A DNA stretch of 64,000 nucleotides from Heliocidaris erythrogramma (Eukaryota; Echinodermata; Echinoidea; Camarodonta; Echinometridae), in NCBI GenBank assembly GCA_025617745.1, contig CM046863.1:10342935-10406934 (forward strand), given 5' to 3'. The translations under genes were made by a program, and so were the position numbers. The notes under the pieces are model-generated. The model was not told the DNA's origin, ran no database searches, and worked only from the letters and a program-made list of their open reading frames with translations. Shown here piece after piece: positions 1 to 10,787 of this stretch; position 1 is the stretch's first letter; every line of letters begins with the position of its first letter.

Positions 1-620
1 ATGGAACCCTCCCACTTTGAATCCTCTCATACATAAAAGTATATCACATGAACATTATCACTGAAATGAGAATTTTGAATTTGACAAGCTCTAAAAAAAT
101 GTAAATATTTAAGGCAACTAGATGACTTTTCATCTCCTTAACATAAAAGAGATAAACTAAATCTTTTTGTTGTTGTTGTTGTCTATTTAATGAAAATAAA
201 TATCAATTAAAATAACAAGTTTATAATTAAACAAAAAATAATAATGAAAATCTTTGCAGAAGTCTAAATTTTCACATCACATATAATTGAATGAATATTC
301 AGGGGTTTTTTAAACAGTTTTCAAGAAATATTCATGACAACCGCTTCATTCTATTATACTCTTGCTGGTCACCAACATAAATTAAATCTAGGTTTGGTTA
401 AATTTCATTCAGCTGAAGGCACTTATTTGTTAGGCTTTCAGCAAATGCAATATTCCAATAGAAATCCTCCCAATTAGAAACCATTGTTAAGGATATCTGT
501 ATTGTTTTATTTCGAATGAAAGCCTCACCTTCATTACATGTCTCCACTTGTTAGATTGCTGATTAATGAGGACCTTACAAAAATACATATTGAGCTAGTA
601 TAATATTAAATTGAAAGTTC
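1..620. other. AT-rich non-coding stretch
   Basis: No open frame, splice-bounded exon or repeat boundary could be supported here. A short (TTG)n run sits near 168-182. It may be intronic sequence of the minus-strand gene whose exons lie further right. Confidence 0.4.
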
Positions 621-624
621 ACCC

Positions 625-1062
625 TGATTATAAGTTGGTTTTATAAAAAACAGAAAACCTAAAGAAACAGATCAGTGAAGGTTTGAGCAAAATATGATAC
701 GACATAAGAAACTAGTTATAATATTTTGAAGTTGTAATCAAAGATAAATTGGCAACTCTGTGTCGTATCTGGTGAACTCCTCTCCCATTTTCACTGTACC
801 CCAAAAATCATTAATTTCCATTTTCTCTAAAGAAAATATTCAAACATACATGGCATGCACCTTAGATATATAATCATTGCTCATAGAATATTTTTTTTAC
901 AAAACCTGTAGGAAAAAAATCTATTCCTTCATCAGAAACTAAGAAAATGGAAATTTATGAAATTTTCTTTACGGTGCAAATGGGAGAGGAGCTCAAACCT
1001 CCACTGATCTGTTTCTTTAATTTTTCTGCTTCTTTTATAACCAACTTTCCTGCTAAATTGTA
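625..1062. repeat. Imperfect inverted repeat with a nested palindromic insert
   Basis: The segment around 632-690 plus 771-835 is the reverse complement of about 940-1060. For example, AGATCAGTGAAGGTTTGAGC near 669 pairs with a near-identical inverted copy near 990, and the 'CCTCTCCCATTTTCACTGTA' block near 778 pairs with 970-987. The left arm is interrupted by about 80 bases whose ends are themselves a perfect inverted pair (GATACGACA at 696-704, TGTCGTATC at 761-769). So the left arm took up a small palindromic sequence after the inverted duplication arose. The right arm overlaps a candidate exon, so this may be an inverted duplication of coding sequence rather than a MITE. Confidence 0.6.
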
Positions 1063-1106
1063 TGAGTTTATTCCTTGAACAGTTTTTGAACATCCACTGC
1101 TGGCAT
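955..1106 (-). CDS. Candidate terminal exon, unknown protein
   Basis: On the minus strand a plausible acceptor (pyrimidine-poor ...TGCTTCAG) at 1107-1108 is followed by an open frame of about 49 codons ending in TAA at 957-955. It has a coding-like charged stretch (LVIKEAEKLKKQISGG). I do not recognise the protein. No upstream exon in matching phase could be proven: the exon at 2278-2182 does not join in this frame without a stop. It could equally be 3' untranslated sequence. Confidence 0.22.
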
Positions 1107-1109
1107 CTG

Positions 1110-2180
1110 AAGCACATGGTATCATGATAAGTAGATGTCTATGAAGAGCTGTAGTGGTATACCGTAAGTCTGTTGAATGAAAAGAGAAAAAAGAACAAAT
1201 TAAAAACTACTAAGGTCGTACACAATATAACAGGACTGCAATGTGCCAGATATGTGTATATGCATGACTGAAACAGAGTAAATATAGCTTGATAAAAAGC
1301 TATTTTACCCACATTCATTAAAATCAAGTTCTTTTGTAAGCATGAAAATGGGAATGATGAATCCTTTGAAAGAAATTCCCATATTTTACTAAAAATTCTT
1401 CTTTTACAGGTCAGAGGGGAATGAAATTATAATTATTTCAAATAACTTGCTTCCTCCTCTACAAGTTGTGTACTATTGACATATTATATATATTATATAT
1501 TTTTTATATTCATGTATTAAAAAAAAAAATTGTTGTGGGGGGGGGGGGGGATTACCACATTTAATTCTACACAGTATAGGCCTACCTCTCCAAGCTTGAG
1601 CAGTTCAGTACTATTATATTTGCTCTTTGTTTATCTCTCCTGATTGTGTATCTCAATATTCATTCACCATCCATTGTAAAGAATCATGCTGTGTAAAAAA
1701 AGGGATAAATAAATAAATTTATAAGTAAATGAAAGTAATTTAGAGGTTCACAAGATATATTTCGCAGAAAAACTTGTACTCCACTAATTCTTATTTTTTC
1801 GATCTTCTTAAACATCTAGATACAGGTAGAAATGTACATCTAATTTAGATCATAGATTACAGCTCAAAAGAAACCGTTTTCATAGAATGTATTGTGAATA
1901 AATGTGCAATCTTCTTCTTCTCCATGCTTACACACAATGGTGGGCTTTGTTAGTAATGGTTTCAAATAATGTTTACATAGTTTAAGGACAAGCTATCAAA
2001 ATATCAATGGGAACTAGTGTGGGTATCTGTAATATGATTTTAACGAACACTTTTAGGGACCCCTGGAAGCCCTAATTGCTTTTATAGTTAATTTCCTTGT
2101 TTCCTCTTAAATTGATTTGAATTACGTAGTAAGCATATACAATACTCATGAAAGATGAATAAAAATGTTCTGTAAACTTA
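1110..2180. other. Non-coding stretch
   Basis: No gene is seen. There is an A-run followed by a G-run of about 15 near 1536-1550 and AT-rich simple sequence near 1484-1515. It is probably intronic to the candidate minus-strand transcript. Confidence 0.35.
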
Positions 2181-2181
2181 C

Positions 2182-2278
2182 CTGTAATTTAGGAGGGCTA
2201 AATTTCTGCTTCATCATGTACGGTCAACAGTTGTCGCAATGTTTGAATAACACTTCTTGGGTTCCTTTCCATTTTGAT
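2182..2278 (-). CDS. Candidate short exon with good splice sites
   Basis: On the minus strand a T-rich tract ending in ACAACAG precedes base 2278, and a consensus donor CAG|GTAAGT follows base 2182. That gives a 97-nt exon. One frame runs from an ATG through about 24 codons to a TAG. Another starts at a double ATG near the 3' end and stays open to the donor. I cannot choose between them and do not recognise either product. An upstream donor on the same strand at 3477 suggests this is the second exon of a transcript starting near 3.5 kb. Confidence 0.3.
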
Positions 2279-2289
2279 CTGTTGTAAAA

Positions 2290-3870
2290 AAAATAAGAAA
2301 ACACAGTTGTAACTTTTTTTTTGTCTTTCTTGATACATATAGTTACATTGATAATAATTATTTTTATCACGCAAATACATTTGTAAATTCCGATCCATTA
2401 TTTGTAATAGGTGAAAATTCAATATTAATCAGCTGTCTTATATTTATTTATTAATTAAGGTGCATTCCAGCTTTATAAGTTTCTTGGAAAGAAAAAGAAA
2501 CAACCTCTGCAACTTATAATGTGTCTGAAATTTTGAAAAGGGATCCATAAACTGGCTTAATTTACACCAGACTGAAATTTTGCCAAAAATACATTTGCCT
2601 ACCCCCCCCCCCCCCCATTAAAACAAAATCAGTCTATCGGACTAATATTTAACTTCGTCAGTTTAATTGACCAAATGGCATGAACTGAACCAAGTATGAT
2701 AATAGACCCAAGTCTTTTGAGAACGAAAAACAAAGTCAGGCATGAAAGTGAAGTTGAACAGAGTCTACATCCATCTTAATTTCTTATCAAACATGGTTAC
2801 TTTGAATTCGTTCCCCAAACACAGCTTTAGCCCTAGTAGGCCTAGCTAAGTGAGTCTACATCTACTCAAGATACGGTACTATTCTTCAGACTTCGGTTTA
2901 TGGAATAAAATGTCAACAATTATTGTGAGTTGAAAACAGTAAATCCCACCATACAGTCGCACAGTCACGCTCACTCCAAATCTATTCTAACCGTACGTTA
3001 GATCCAAGATTCCAAGGCCAAGTTGGACTAATGAATACACTTGTGTGCAGCATATACATGAACAACATGAGTAAAAACTTATGCAATAGTCTATCATAAT
3101 TCCAAGAGTTGACTAACGTTATATCTAGATCTAGATCTAGGCCTACTTAGATCCAATATTTCTTGCTTGCATGCACTGCATTTTTGACGCTGTCGAAATA
3201 GCCACCGCGCCGGTGGCTGGAACTGACCCGGGACTGCCTGGGTAGCTGCCATGAGCCGCAGCGTGTGAGGACAGCCATCTCCGTGTCAAACTACCTCTCG
3301 ACGATAAATTTAGAACTGTAATTTCGAGAGAAAATTGTTTCAGTTCTTTTTCAACACAACTTTTGTCAATCCTTCTAAATTGTAGAGAAATTATTATAGA
3401 TCACCTAGAAAAGTACAACTAGTTGTTATTAATGAATTAAATTATATAATTTACTCGCAATTTGAGCTCTACTCACCTTGTACTTTTGAACTAAAATCTC
3501 TCATTTCGTGCGGGTGACGTCATTGCATATAATCTGCATAATTAATTGATCTTGAGTGACGAATTTGAGGTCCAAAAAATTAACATAACCCTGATCGATA
3601 CTATCGAAATAAATACATATTCATAACATAGCATCCAATCAAAGTCTCAGAATTAAAATGACAAGCGCAAGAAAAATTAATAATGCAACGGCTATTATCG
3701 ATATCACGGTGATAACGGGTGCTTATCGTCCTTTCTAATGGTCCCCAAGAGGCGTGGCCTAATTCCATTCGCGTAATGATTTCCGCGCGTTCTGCTTTCT
3801 TTCTAGTAAATCTATAATACGTCTATGGTTCGCGTATTTGTAACACGAATGAAAAAGTAAATTAAAATGA
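2290..3870. other. Intergenic or intronic sequence
   Basis: Apart from the CRE/donor at 3.48-3.52 kb there is only a C-run near 2601-2616, a short (ATCTAG)n run near 3122-3138 and a GC-richer patch near 3205-3260. The next expected HAO exon (the His-Gly-x-Arg-Gln strand) was looked for on the minus strand here and not found. Confidence 0.35.
3477..3522 (-). promoter_or_regulatory. Possible first-exon/promoter zone: CRE and splice donor
   Basis: A perfect CRE palindrome TGACGTCA lies at 3515-3522. A consensus donor CAAG|GTGAGT on the minus strand ends an exon at 3477, about 40 bases downstream. A CRE this close to a first splice donor is compatible with a TATA-less minus-strand promoter feeding the exon at 2278-2182. 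There is no transcript evidence, and both motifs can occur by chance. Confidence 0.2.
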
Positions 3871-3874
3871 ATAC

Positions 3875-4050
3875 CTGTTAATATTCCTTTGCAAACAACG
3901 GGCAGAGTTGAAATGGTCCTTATCCATCTTATGTATTCCCAGGTGGCCTTTGGGTTGTATTGCATTTCATCCACAAAACGGAAGTGCTCCTTAGGGCTTT
4001 TATTGATCAAAGCACGCCCCGGTGGAATATCGGAATCAAACAGACGCATT
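3875..4050 (-). CDS. HAO1: 2-hydroxyacid oxidase, coding exon 4 (FMN/Lys strand)
   Basis: This 176-nt exon is bounded by acceptor AG (4051-4052) and donor ACAG|GTATTC. It continues the HAO frame: exon 3 leaves two bases (GG) and this exon supplies A to make Gly. The product contains TWEYIRWIRTISTLPVVCKG followed by ILTG. In the family this is the strand 'TWxDIxWL...LPIVxKGILT', whose Lys contacts FMN; the Lys is kept. It ends in phase 1, so further exons encoding the catalytic His and the substrate-binding Arg must follow downstream (lower coordinates or outside the window). About 40 residues before the TWEY motif are poorly conserved, as in the mobile loop 4 of the family. Confidence 0.88.
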
Positions 4051-4958
4051 CTTTATTTGGAAAGGGCATATAAGTAAACATAGAAGTTCAAAACAAGTGC
4101 ACGGCTGCTACATACAGTTCATCTGTATTTAGGGGAATCATGGAGTAACTTGGATTTGTATTTTAAGAAAAGTATTATCTGGCCTTCTTTCGTACACCAT
4201 ATTCACGACTGACGGACATGACTAAGCAGGCACGATTTGTAAATGATCTGGCACATCTCCATTTGTTAAGGGCTAATTCGGCAATTGTGGTCATGTTACA
4301 ATTCTCTGTTACAATAAGAAATACAGACAAAATGAAGTAAATCATTTCGTTGGTTTGTTTGTTTGCTCAATCAATAGCTTTCGTTATCCACACTCGCAAA
4401 GAGATTAGTTGAATTATTGAGTAATTTAACCATTAACTTTATTTTTTCTATCTTTTAAGCGCCACCTTACATAAATGTAGATATGAGAGAAAAGGATATT
4501 TAGCACAATTGAAAGGACACCTGTTCAATTTTTGTTTCGCTTTCAATTTATTTCCTGAATTAGCTGATGTTATTGATTCCCTACTACATATATATTCCCT
4601 ATAATTATTATTAATTATTAATAAAGTATTACCATTCGGGTGATGAGAACATTTTTTTGTTCAATTGTTTTGTTTGATCTCGTTTTGAAGGGCACATTTT
4701 GAATATCGTTTTACGTGTTTGTGCAACGTGTTTAGAATATGTTTAGAAAGATATTTTCGAAATTTTCTATGAAAGATTGATAGTACATGTATATCCTCAT
4801 CATAATAACTTATGATCTTAACAAGTGCGGCAATACTGATTCACAAGTTCACATGTTCGTAATTCTAAACATACTTTTAAGCACAGTAAAATTTATCGAT
4901 ACGATATAGCCCTTTGTAAATGTTTTTTAAAAGTCAAGCGGCCCTTCAGATCGACCAC

Positions 4959-5283
4959 CCCTCCCTCATTCCCATCTGGGACCACATTATGGACATAATA
5001 GTTTGATTGGCATACCGGTATAAAGGATGATTAACAACGTGCTCCTGGGCAAACAGTTCATCCATAGCACCATCCATGCCAACAGCTGAAGAATCAATCG
5101 TGATAACTAGTGCTTTAAAACCCAAATCCTCTGCTTTTCTAATGGCGTATTCTGTGAGCTGACGATCAGTAAATGGGTAGATATTCATCCATCGGAGACC
5201 GCCAGGGGCTGCGTTGTACACATCGTCCATTGAAGTACAAGAATCGGCAGAGAGTACCATCAAGGTTCCTGCGTTGTGTGCGC
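4959..5283 (-). CDS. HAO1: 2-hydroxyacid oxidase, coding exon 3 (TIM-barrel core)
   Basis: This 325-nt exon is preceded by a T-rich tract ending AAATTTGAAG and followed by a weak donor (GG|GTGGTC) chosen because it is the only one that restores phase with exon 4. It encodes AHNAGTLMVLS, then GLRWMNIYPFTDR, then KALVITIDSSAVG. These match the family blocks 'GTxMxLSSWATSS', 'RWxQLYxYKDR' and 'xTVDTPxLGRR'. The Tyr of the second block and the Asp of the third are kept. The positions that are normally Trp (after LSS), Gln (before LY) and the Arg-Arg after LG are changed to Asp, Asn and Met-Asp. This looks like a divergent paralogue whose substrate pocket differs from glycolate oxidase. Confidence 0.9.
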
Positions 5284-5289
5284 CTTCAA

Positions 5290-6168
5290 ATTTGAAAGAG
5301 GAAAAGATTAGAGAGAGAGAGAGAGAGAAAGAGAAGGGGTAGGGTGGTGTGAGGGTACACAATGCTCATTTGAAGACCGAACTCTCACAAAAGTTGCAGG
5401 GGTCTTGAGTAATAGAAGATCGGTGATATAGAGAGGAGCATGTCCACGTCTGGCTTTGTAAGCCAGGAGCAGGACTTTGAAGACTATACTTTGAGAAACC
5501 GTAAATCAGTAAAGAGAGCGAATAATGGGGTAAAGTGACCTTATTTTCTAGTATGGGATATTAATCTAGCAGCAGTGTAATAAAACTAATAATAAAACTA
5601 ATAATGATAATAATAATTATTATAATAATAATATGTCTTGTTTACCCAGGGTAGCCTCATCACTTTTCTCAGTGCGTTGAAGGGGAGAATGTGTGAGCTC
5701 AGTAATCCAAAAAAGTTAAATGTTACATTAGTCCAAAAATGACATATCCACTTTTTTTCGAGTGGATATGTAATTTGGTCATTTACTTGACCGTGACAAA
5801 ATGAAAAAGAAAATACGAAGAGACCATCCCACTTCCTGTAAAGGAGGCGGTGTGTGTGTGTGAGTATTGTAATTTCAAAATTATCGGAGTTTCAGCCCCC
5901 CCCCCCCCTTCCCCGCCCATACGCTTATGCATACATAAAAAAGTGGACCTAGGGGCGGTGGAACAATTTCAAAATACACACTCTCCTTTACTACATTATC
6001 ATGGATATTTATTTTCCTTATTTGTTTCTTGGTTGATGCTTTCCCAATCACACGTGGTAGGATATGGTATCAGCTAATCGGACTTGATATTTGTTAGCAA
6101 ACAAATTTTCTTGAACTGTCGTTCGGGTATGATTTATTACGTATACATTTATATCATGAAAGAAGACA
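5290..6168. other. HAO intron 2, simple repeats
   Basis: The sequence holds a GA-rich run (about 5307-5338), an ATA/ATT-rich run (5585-5632), a (TG)n run and a C-run near 5899-5909. No exon is seen. Confidence 0.5.
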
Positions 6169-7081
6169 TACATATTTCGTTTTTTGGTGGGCCACATCAA
6201 ATCGTACGTGGCCTACTGGCCCCTTATTAAGAACAGGAGGCCTTTAGCCTTACAATACACACATGTATTTTGTATTTTTTTAATATTATACTTTGCAAAA
6301 GTAATAAAGAATGATAATTTTATTCAAATATATTTTTGCTTTCTTTGTTTTGTTTCTGTTGTTTGTTAATTGGTGTTTGCTGTGTTCTTTCGTTAGTCTC
6401 GCCAGGCTCCAACACAACAGTCGTTCCCTTCTTAAAACTAACTTGCTTTGTTTATAAATTTCTATACATATTTCGTTTTTAACGTGGTATTTTGGTGGGC
6501 CACATCAAATCGTACGTGGCCTACTGGCCCCTTATTAAGAACAGGAGGCCTTTAGCCTTACAATACACACATGTATTTTGTATTTTTTTAATATTATACT
6601 TTGCAAAAGTAATAAAGAATGATAATTTTATTCAAATATATTTTTGCTTTCTTTGTTTTGTTTCTGTTGTTTGTTAATTGGTGTTTGCTGTGTTCTTTCG
6701 TTAGTCTCGCCAGGCTCCAACACAACAGTCGTTCCCTTCTTAAAACTAACTTGCTTTGTTTATAAATTTCTATACATATTTCGTTTTTAACGTGGTATTT
6801 TGGTGGGCCACATCAAATCGTACGTGGCCTACTGGCCCCTTATTAAGAACAGGAGGCCTTTAGCCTTACAATACACACATGTATTTTGTATTTTTTTAAT
6901 ATTATACTTTGCAAAAGTAATAAAGAATGATAATTTTATTCAAATATATTTTTGCTTTCTTTGTTTTGTTTCTGTTGTTTGTTAATTGGTGTTTGCTGTG
7001 TTCTTTCGTTAGTCTCGCCAGGCTCCAACACAACAGTCGTTCCCTTCTTAAAACTAACTTGCTTTGTTTATAAATTTCTAT
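6169..7081. repeat. 308-bp tandem repeat, three copies
   Basis: Three head-to-tail units start near 6169, 6468 and 6776. The landmark TTGGTGGGCCACATCAAATC recurs exactly 308 bases apart. I see no substitution between units; only the first lacks about 10 bases at its left edge. The identical 61-codon frame in each unit shows no protein similarity, so I treat it as chance. Such high identity suggests recent duplication or concerted evolution inside the HAO intron. Confidence 0.9.
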
Positions 7082-7446
7082 CTCTGTAATTGGTTATGTA
7101 CCCTTATAAGTAGTGATATTTGTTTAATTTGTTTATTTTATTAGCACACCTAATGAAGATGTTGGTACCTTTCGGTTACCAAATTATAATTTTAATGTAA
7201 CATTTAATTTTCTCGTAATAAGATTAAGAAATTATCTGATTTTATTCTTAGATGTTGTTATGTTGTTATCATCAAAATGTAGAACCATGAATTGTCATTG
7301 TTGTCATTTTTTGTATTTACATGGTAATTGAACCAAAAAATTACAATTTTTGTCATTTCTATGAGAATGTATGTATGTATGTATCAAAATACTAATATTT
7401 AGGGGGCAATTGCTATTTTCTTTTGTCATAATGGGACATTAATTAC

Positions 7447-7598
7447 CTATTGACGTTGCCTTTTCCCCATCAGGATTAGCAAAGAAGTGGCAGGCCGTAG
7501 GTGCAATGCAGATAGGATATGGTATTGGTTGCCCGAGGACAGTCGTTGCTAGGGAACGCTGTGAAACATCCTGTAGAACTCGACTTCTTATTCGATAT
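7447..7598 (-). CDS. HAO1: 2-hydroxyacid oxidase, coding exon 2
   Basis: This 152-nt exon is too short to stand out by ORF length. It is preceded by a strong polypyrimidine acceptor (CTTTTTTTCCCCAG) and followed by donor ATAG|GTAATT. It reads YRIRSRVLQDVSQRSLATTV, then LGQPIPYPICIAPTACHFF, then ANPDGEKATSI. In the family this is '(K)LxPRxLRDVSxxDxSTTxLG..xxMPIxIAPTAMQxxAHPDGExATxxA'. The IAPTA segment that cradles the FMN ring is intact, while the usual AMQKMAH is ACHFFAN. Phases match exon 1 (AG+A = Arg) and exon 3 (G+GC = Gly). Confidence 0.93.
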
Positions 7599-7599
7599 C

Positions 7600-8140
7600 T
7601 GGGGAAAAAAAGATGTAGGCTATTATTCAGTGATCTTTTTTTTTCTTTCTCTCTCTTCCACTCTCTTTATATTTTCCCCCCTTTAGGACATGGAATCGAT
7701 GGAAAGCCGTTGAAGCGTGTTGTTCAATGCTGGTTCAGTGTTGGTACAATGCCACTTATTCCATTACCGAGCTGCCTAGCTTCATTAATATAATTAAAAT
7801 ATGACGAAAGTCTCAGACCAGGGCAAGCCTTCGAGCAAGATTGTACGTTAAACGGTATAAAAAAGAAAGGGAAGAGGGCGCTATTCATCATTTGTATGAT
7901 CAGTCACGTATGGAAATTGTTAAAGACATGGGCAATGATATGGTCAAGATAAAACGAAAATTTAAAATCAATGCGCCTTTTCATACAAAAAAAAGCATAA
8001 AGAGGTCTTTAGTTTTGTTATGCGTGATCATTTATGCATGAGGGCAAAGACAACTACTAATTAAGGTATACAGAAGGTCATGGGCGTCAATCGCTCCTCA
8101 AACGTGGGGGTCATATTTGTGTTTTAACTAGTAATATATA
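7600..8140. other. HAO intron 1, right part
   Basis: No exon is seen. Short open frames on the plus strand at 7506-7793 and 7841-8041 are antisense or chance. Confidence 0.5.
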
Positions 8141-8148
8141 TATATACA

Positions 8149-8963
8149 CACTAAAGGAAAAAAGAAACTTATAAAAGTTCAAGAGATCACCAAATTAAAT
8201 TCTCTGCATGGAAATGTACCAAATTTGGATATAATGTTGATTCAATGCATGGCTTTAAATGACAGTCAATAACAAAAAGTTTTCTTCAATGCCACAAAAG
8301 AAATGTGCACTGAAGCAAAGGACTCTCTAATCCCCAAGTCACAAAGACAAACTGCAGCCTTGTACACCATATGCATGTCAATGAATGAAACAAAAGAATT
8401 TCAAAAGGGATTTGCACCCCTCGAGCAAGAGGATATTGATGTTCTGCCATGGTGCGCCCGTTCACCAGACCTTTCCCCAATTGAACATCTCTGGGAAGAG
8501 CTTGGTCGACGTGTGTCAAGGCGTGACAATCAACCCATCAATAGGGAGACGCTCATTGCAGCACTGCAAGAGGAATGGAACAATGTTCCCCAGGCTACCA
8601 TCGCGAATCTGATCGGAAGCATGCGAAGACGGTGTACAGCTTGCCAGCAAGCTAGAGGTGGACATACTGGCTATTAATCTGTTTGGATATGAACTTGCAA
8701 ATCCCTTTTGAAATTCTTTTGTTTCATTCATTGACATGCATATGGTGTACAAGGCTGCAGTTTGTCTTTGTGACTTGGGGATTAGAGAGTCCTTTGCTTC
8801 AGTGCACATTTCTTTTGTGGCATTGAAGAAAACTTTTTGTTATTGACTGTCATTTAAAGCCATGCATTGAATCAACATTATATCCAAATTTGGTACATTT
8901 CCATGCAGAGAATTTAATTTGGTGATCTCTTGAACTTTTATAAGTTTCTTTTTTCCTTTAGTG
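8149..8963 (+). mobile_element. Tc1-like element, deletion derivative with 268-bp TIRs
   Basis: Bases 8149-8416 and 8963-8696 are perfect inverted copies by eye, starting CACTAAAGGAAAAAAG. They are embedded in TATATA, consistent with the TA target of Tc1/mariner elements. Between them only about 280 bases remain, encoding the C-terminal end of a transposase. The inverted repeats are much longer than the usual Tc1 type and carry former internal sequence. The element lies in HAO intron 1. Confidence 0.92.
8417..8677 (+). pseudogene. Tc1-like transposase, C-terminal fragment
   Basis: The frame reads WCARSPDLSPIEHLWEELGR, followed by a region ending SMRRRCTACQQARGGHTGY and a TAA. The 'SPDLxPIEHLWxxL' block carries the third acidic residue (Glu) of the DDE/D catalytic triad of Tc1-family transposases, and the tail matches 'SMxRRCxAxIxAxGGHTxY'. 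The DNA-binding N-terminus and the first two Asp residues are absent, so it cannot be active. The open frame runs back into the left inverted repeat, but that part is not transposase. Confidence 0.9.
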
Positions 8964-9870
8964 TATATATACGTGTAATAGTGTGTGTGCCCCCCCCCCC
9001 CCCCATCTGCCGGCCCATGGTATATATGGCACTGATAATGTTCCCTGTTTGAATTTCACTGGGGGGGGGGGGGGAGGAGATGGGGATAAACCGGCCCCTC
9101 CATGAGTACACCAGTGCATGAATTAGTCAGTGTGCGTACATAAACATGGAGAAACATTCTGCATTCTGACCAACTCGAAATAAATGCCAGAAATTGTGAG
9201 TCGCTATTGCGCAGTCTCACCGGTCGCACGTTAAATGTTAACAAACTAGTATCTTCATCCCTATTTCTCTCCCACATATTGTCAACGTTTGAAACAACTG
9301 AATGTGTACATTCAGTACTTCGTCCTGGTCACTGGTGGAGTGGTGGTAGACAATGGTAGTGACCACAATCTAGTTAATTATTCTGTCACTTTTGCATTTT
9401 TTTTTAAATTTTGCTTGAGTACAGTCGTTTCCTTGGGTGTACAAATAGATCCTTGTTTTATTTTATTTATTTAGTAAATGAATCGGTAATAAATAAGAAA
9501 TAAATAAAATGATACTAAACGCAAGCTCAACAATATTTTAAAACAGTCTATGCAACATTTGAAAAGTCAGCAATTTTTACATCTTTATTTATGCAGAACT
9601 TCCATGCTTTATAAGTGATGCACATATATACATTGCCTTTCTCGTTATAGCTCTTTAACGCCTGCCTGTCTACAGCTAAATGCTGTCATGAATACATTTC
9701 CTCTCTTTTGAAATGTCTTGTAAAAATTCTTCATTCATTGTTGCTAAGTTAATAAAGACAATATAATTAGGAAATCAGTTTTCTATGTATTCTTCAGTAC
9801 AAAGTTGTTCATCAGGTAAAAAAAAAAAAACAGTGTCTACTATAGGTTTTCCCGCTCGATTTCATATTTG
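8964..9870. other. Non-coding with C and G homopolymers
   Basis: C-run at about 8991-9004, G-run at about 9061-9074 and AT-rich sequence after 9360. No gene or bounded repeat could be supported. Confidence 0.4.
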
Positions 9871-9879
9871 TGTCAGTCA

Positions 9880-10250
9880 AATTAATTTAGAAGCATTCAA
9901 ATTCATACACTATCGTCTAACGATCGATACCGGTCTTTCAAATTTTGAATGGAGTCATTGAAATTCTTTTCGAGACAAGCGGATTAATTTATGAACACTG
10001 AAATTCATTTATGGACAAGATTATTTCAATATCATTCCATTTTTCTTTATCCGCATTCGATTTATTTTCAGGGCATTCAAAATAGCGATCGTTCTTACGA
10101 ATTCGTTTTAGTACTATACGGTTTCAAATTTCGTGCATTAGATTTCAATGTTCATGCATTCAAATTAAGAAAGTACCCCAGAGGGTCCTGTTTGGGCATT
10201 CACTTTCATTTTAAGGAATTCATTTTAAAATCAAAGATTCGTTGATCAAC
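9880..10250. repeat. Cryptic simplicity: dense ATTCAAAT/TTTCATTT words
   Basis: This stretch is unusually rich in variants of CATTCAAATT, TTCATTT and GAATTC-like words at irregular spacing. It looks like degenerate short-motif sequence rather than an exact tandem repeat. No coding function is visible. Confidence 0.3.
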
Positions 10251-10254
10251 TTTC

Positions 10255-10475
10255 ACGGATTTCGTGGTTTTTAATGTACTAAAACTTATACTGTCTCGTA
10301 TATTTAAAGGGAGGGAATTCCAAAATTTAGGAGCTTTATATGAAAAAGTATTCCGGGTTAATGCCGTACGAGTTCTTGGCAAGTGATATAGATTGATTTG
10401 TCTGGTGGGGTAATGATGGATGTCATTATTTTCTGTAAATATATTATCGAAGACAGTGGGCAATTCGTGATTATT
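10255..10475 (-). pseudogene. CR1-type LINE, C-terminal ORF2 fragment
   Basis: On the minus strand the frame reads HHYPTRQINLYHLPRTRTAL and then APKFWNSLPLNIRD. This matches the C-terminal tail of LINE-B at 23.5-26.8 kb (HNYPTRQ...HLPRTRT...GPKFWNSL). Only the last 70 or so residues of the family are present; the sequence upstream (above 10475) is unrelated. Confidence 0.85.
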
Positions 10476-10787
10476 TTGTTTGTTTGTTTTGTTTGAGTTT
10501 ATTTTCTTCCGCAAAAAATAATACATACATACTTGAAATAACATTTGGTAACATAATAAACATTTAAAGAAGTATACATTTGTCAGTTGGAGTAATTACC
10601 AAAATTACTTTTGATATATATATACAGAAAAAGGACTGCCACTGTAAGCATTGGCTTGAAAACGTGACAGCCCAACAAAAGAGCATAAATATATTTATTA
10701 TGCAAAACGGAGAAAATGAAGTATAATAACCTTTTTAAAAGGCGTCGATGGTAAAGATGATGATGATGATGATGACGATGATGAAAC

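Noticed and set aside
6184-6985. Three identical 61-codon genes
   Set aside because: They are the same chance frame in each unit of a 308-bp tandem repeat, with no protein family signal.
7506-7793. 95-codon plus-strand ORF
   Set aside because: Its first part is antisense to HAO exon 2, which has splice sites and family motifs on the other strand.
8516-8809. 97-codon minus-strand ORF
   Set aside because: It is built from the right inverted repeat of the Tc1-like element and the antisense of the transposase remnant. Its first half is identical to the left-arm frame, as expected for inverted arms.
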